Assembly: GCA_013698525.1 (NCBI GenBank) | Contig: JACCSM010000036.1 | Coordinates: 1-6,276, forward strand | Reading direction: 5' to 3' | DNA from: Rubrobacteraceae bacterium | GTDB taxonomy: Bacteria; Actinomycetota; Rubrobacteria; Rubrobacterales; Rubrobacteraceae | DNA length: 6,276 nt | In this document: one piece after another, positions 5,499 through 6,276 of the stretch | Numbering within the stretch: position 1 is the first letter of the stretch | How the letters are laid out: each line of letters begins with the position of its first letter | The notes under the pieces: generated by a model | Database searches by the model: none | What the model was told of the DNA's origin: nothing | The model's input: the letters and a program-made list of their open reading frames with translations, nothing else | Position numbers and translations under genes: made by a program

Positions 5499-6276
5499 AT
5501 GAGAACTGGCGAGAGGATCTACCGCCCAAAGGACTTGACCCGGCGGCAGTTTCTCGGGTTGAGTGCTGCAGGAGCCGGGTTGTTGCTCGCCGGCTGCGGT
5601 GGTGGGGGCCAGAATTATGGGGAAGGTGGCGGCGGAGGCGGAAGTGCCAAAGAGTTTCACGGCGCCTATCCCTACCTGCTACCTCCGACCGGGCATTTCA
5701 ACACCTTCGCCACCAACGGTATCTTCGCGCTGACCATTTATCAGGATGTCCTGGAGATGCCCCTGGCGATGTACAAGTGGGCCGAGAAGAAGTACGTGCC
5801 GTACATGGCTACCGAGTGGGGGTTCGAGCCGCCTGACGTGTTCAAGGTGACGCTGCGCGAGGGCGCGAAATGGAGCGACGGCTCGGAGTTTACCTCCAAG
5901 GACGTGGTCGCCACCTTCAACCTGCTTCGCCTGCAGGAGCAGTTAGTGTGGAACTACCTCGAGTCAGTGGAGCCCGACGACGAATACAACCTGACGTTCA
6001 CCATGAAGGACCCCTCGACGGTCGTCGAGCGGCTGGTGCTCAAGGAGCCCATCAGGGCGAACTCGGTCTACGGCGAATGGTCCCAGAAAGCCCAGAAACT
6101 CTTCGATAGCGGCACCGACTCCGAGTCCAAGCGGTACAGGGACCTGGTCACGGAGTTCGAGTCATTCAAGCCAGAAGAGATGGTCGTCACGGGCCCGTTC
6201 AAGATAGACAAGGACAGCATAACCGAATCGCAGCTCACGATGACCAAGGTAGACACCGCGTGGAACGCCGGACAGA
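5499..6276 (+). CDS. Family 5 extracellular solute-binding lipoprotein, 3'-truncated
   Basis: The frame from ATG 5499 stays open to the right edge and gives 259 residues of what should be a protein of roughly 550-600. The N-terminus has a Tat-type motif, TRRQFLG (14-20), a hydrophobic stretch (about 19-31) and a lipobox LAGC with the lipidated cysteine at 33, so it is probably exported folded and anchored to the outer face of the membrane. A glycine-rich linker (34-48) follows. The SBP_bac_5 (DppA/OppA-like) domain begins near 52. Its hallmark is LREGAKWSDGSEFTSKDVV (119-137), matching the family's typical R-x-G-x-K/R-W-x-D-G-x-x-F-T-x-x-D-V pattern. It captures the ligand for the permease pair encoded upstream. 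Ligands in this family include peptides, nickel, and several oligosaccharides, including chitin oligomers in Vibrio. The sequence here does not settle which. Its place last in the visible operon, after both ATPases, differs from the common binding-protein-first order. Confidence 0.9.
   Translation, partial: MRTGERIYRPKDLTRRQFLGLSAAGAGLLLAGCGGGGQNYGEGGGGGGSAKEFHGAYPYLLPPTGHFNTFATNGIFALTIYQDVLEMPLAMYKWAEKKYVPYMATEWGFEPPDVFKVTLREGAKWSDGSEFTSKDVVATFNLLRLQEQLVWNYLESVEPDDEYNLTFTMKDPSTVVERLVLKEPIRANSVYGEWSQKAQKLFDSGTDSESKRYRDLVTEFESFKPEEMVVTGPFKIDKDSITESQLTMTKVDTAWNAGQ

Noticed and set aside
5155..5502. Open frame of 115 codons running into the binding-protein start
   Set aside because: It is out of frame with the ATPase and the two-pass membrane protein, lacks a binding site and has a shadow-type composition.

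Overview
The window is GC-rich (judged by eye, not computed) and densely packed on the + strand. It carries the end of a glycoside hydrolase gene followed by an almost complete Opp/Dpp-type (oligopeptide-family) ABC importer operon. The high GC, GTG starts, strong GGAGG ribosome binding sites and the Tat-type lipoprotein signal on the binding protein suggest a high-GC Gram-positive-like bacterium, perhaps a deep actinobacterium of the Rubrobacter kind or a Chloroflexota member. That taxonomic guess is weak.

Layout: (1) 3-968, C-terminal part of a GH20 (GcnA-like) beta-N-acetylhexosaminidase, cut by the left edge. (2) 969-1223, the only sizeable intergenic region. It holds a plausible promoter (TTGCGC, 17 bp, TATACA) whose -10 box overlaps a GTCTATAC site matching the GntR/HutC-type operator consensus. 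(3) 1224-3162, two permease subunits (DppB-like, then DppC-like). (4) 3167-5279, two ATPase subunits (DppD-like, then DppF-like), overlapping by 26 bases. (5) 5276-5458, a 60-residue protein with two membrane segments, starting inside the stop codon of the second ATPase. (6) 5499-6276, the N-terminal part of the family 5 solute-binding lipoprotein, cut by the right edge.

The transporter should work as one machine: the lipoprotein captures an oligomer outside the membrane, the two permeases form the channel, and the two ATPases drive import. Family membership alone would suggest peptides. The adjacent GH20 enzyme, the HutC-type site (the regulator class of NagR and DasR) and the known Vibrio precedent of an Opp-like chitin-oligosaccharide importer beside a hexosaminidase make N-acetylglucosamine-containing oligosaccharides a serious alternative. 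This is inference.

The most striking non-coding signal is a perfect 10-bp hairpin followed by five T residues. It has the form of an intrinsic terminator but lies at codons 3-11 of the first permease gene, just after its start codon. It could act as an attenuator coupled to translation, or could end a short leader RNA of about 110 nt. No RNA genes, insertion sequences or CRISPR arrays were seen.
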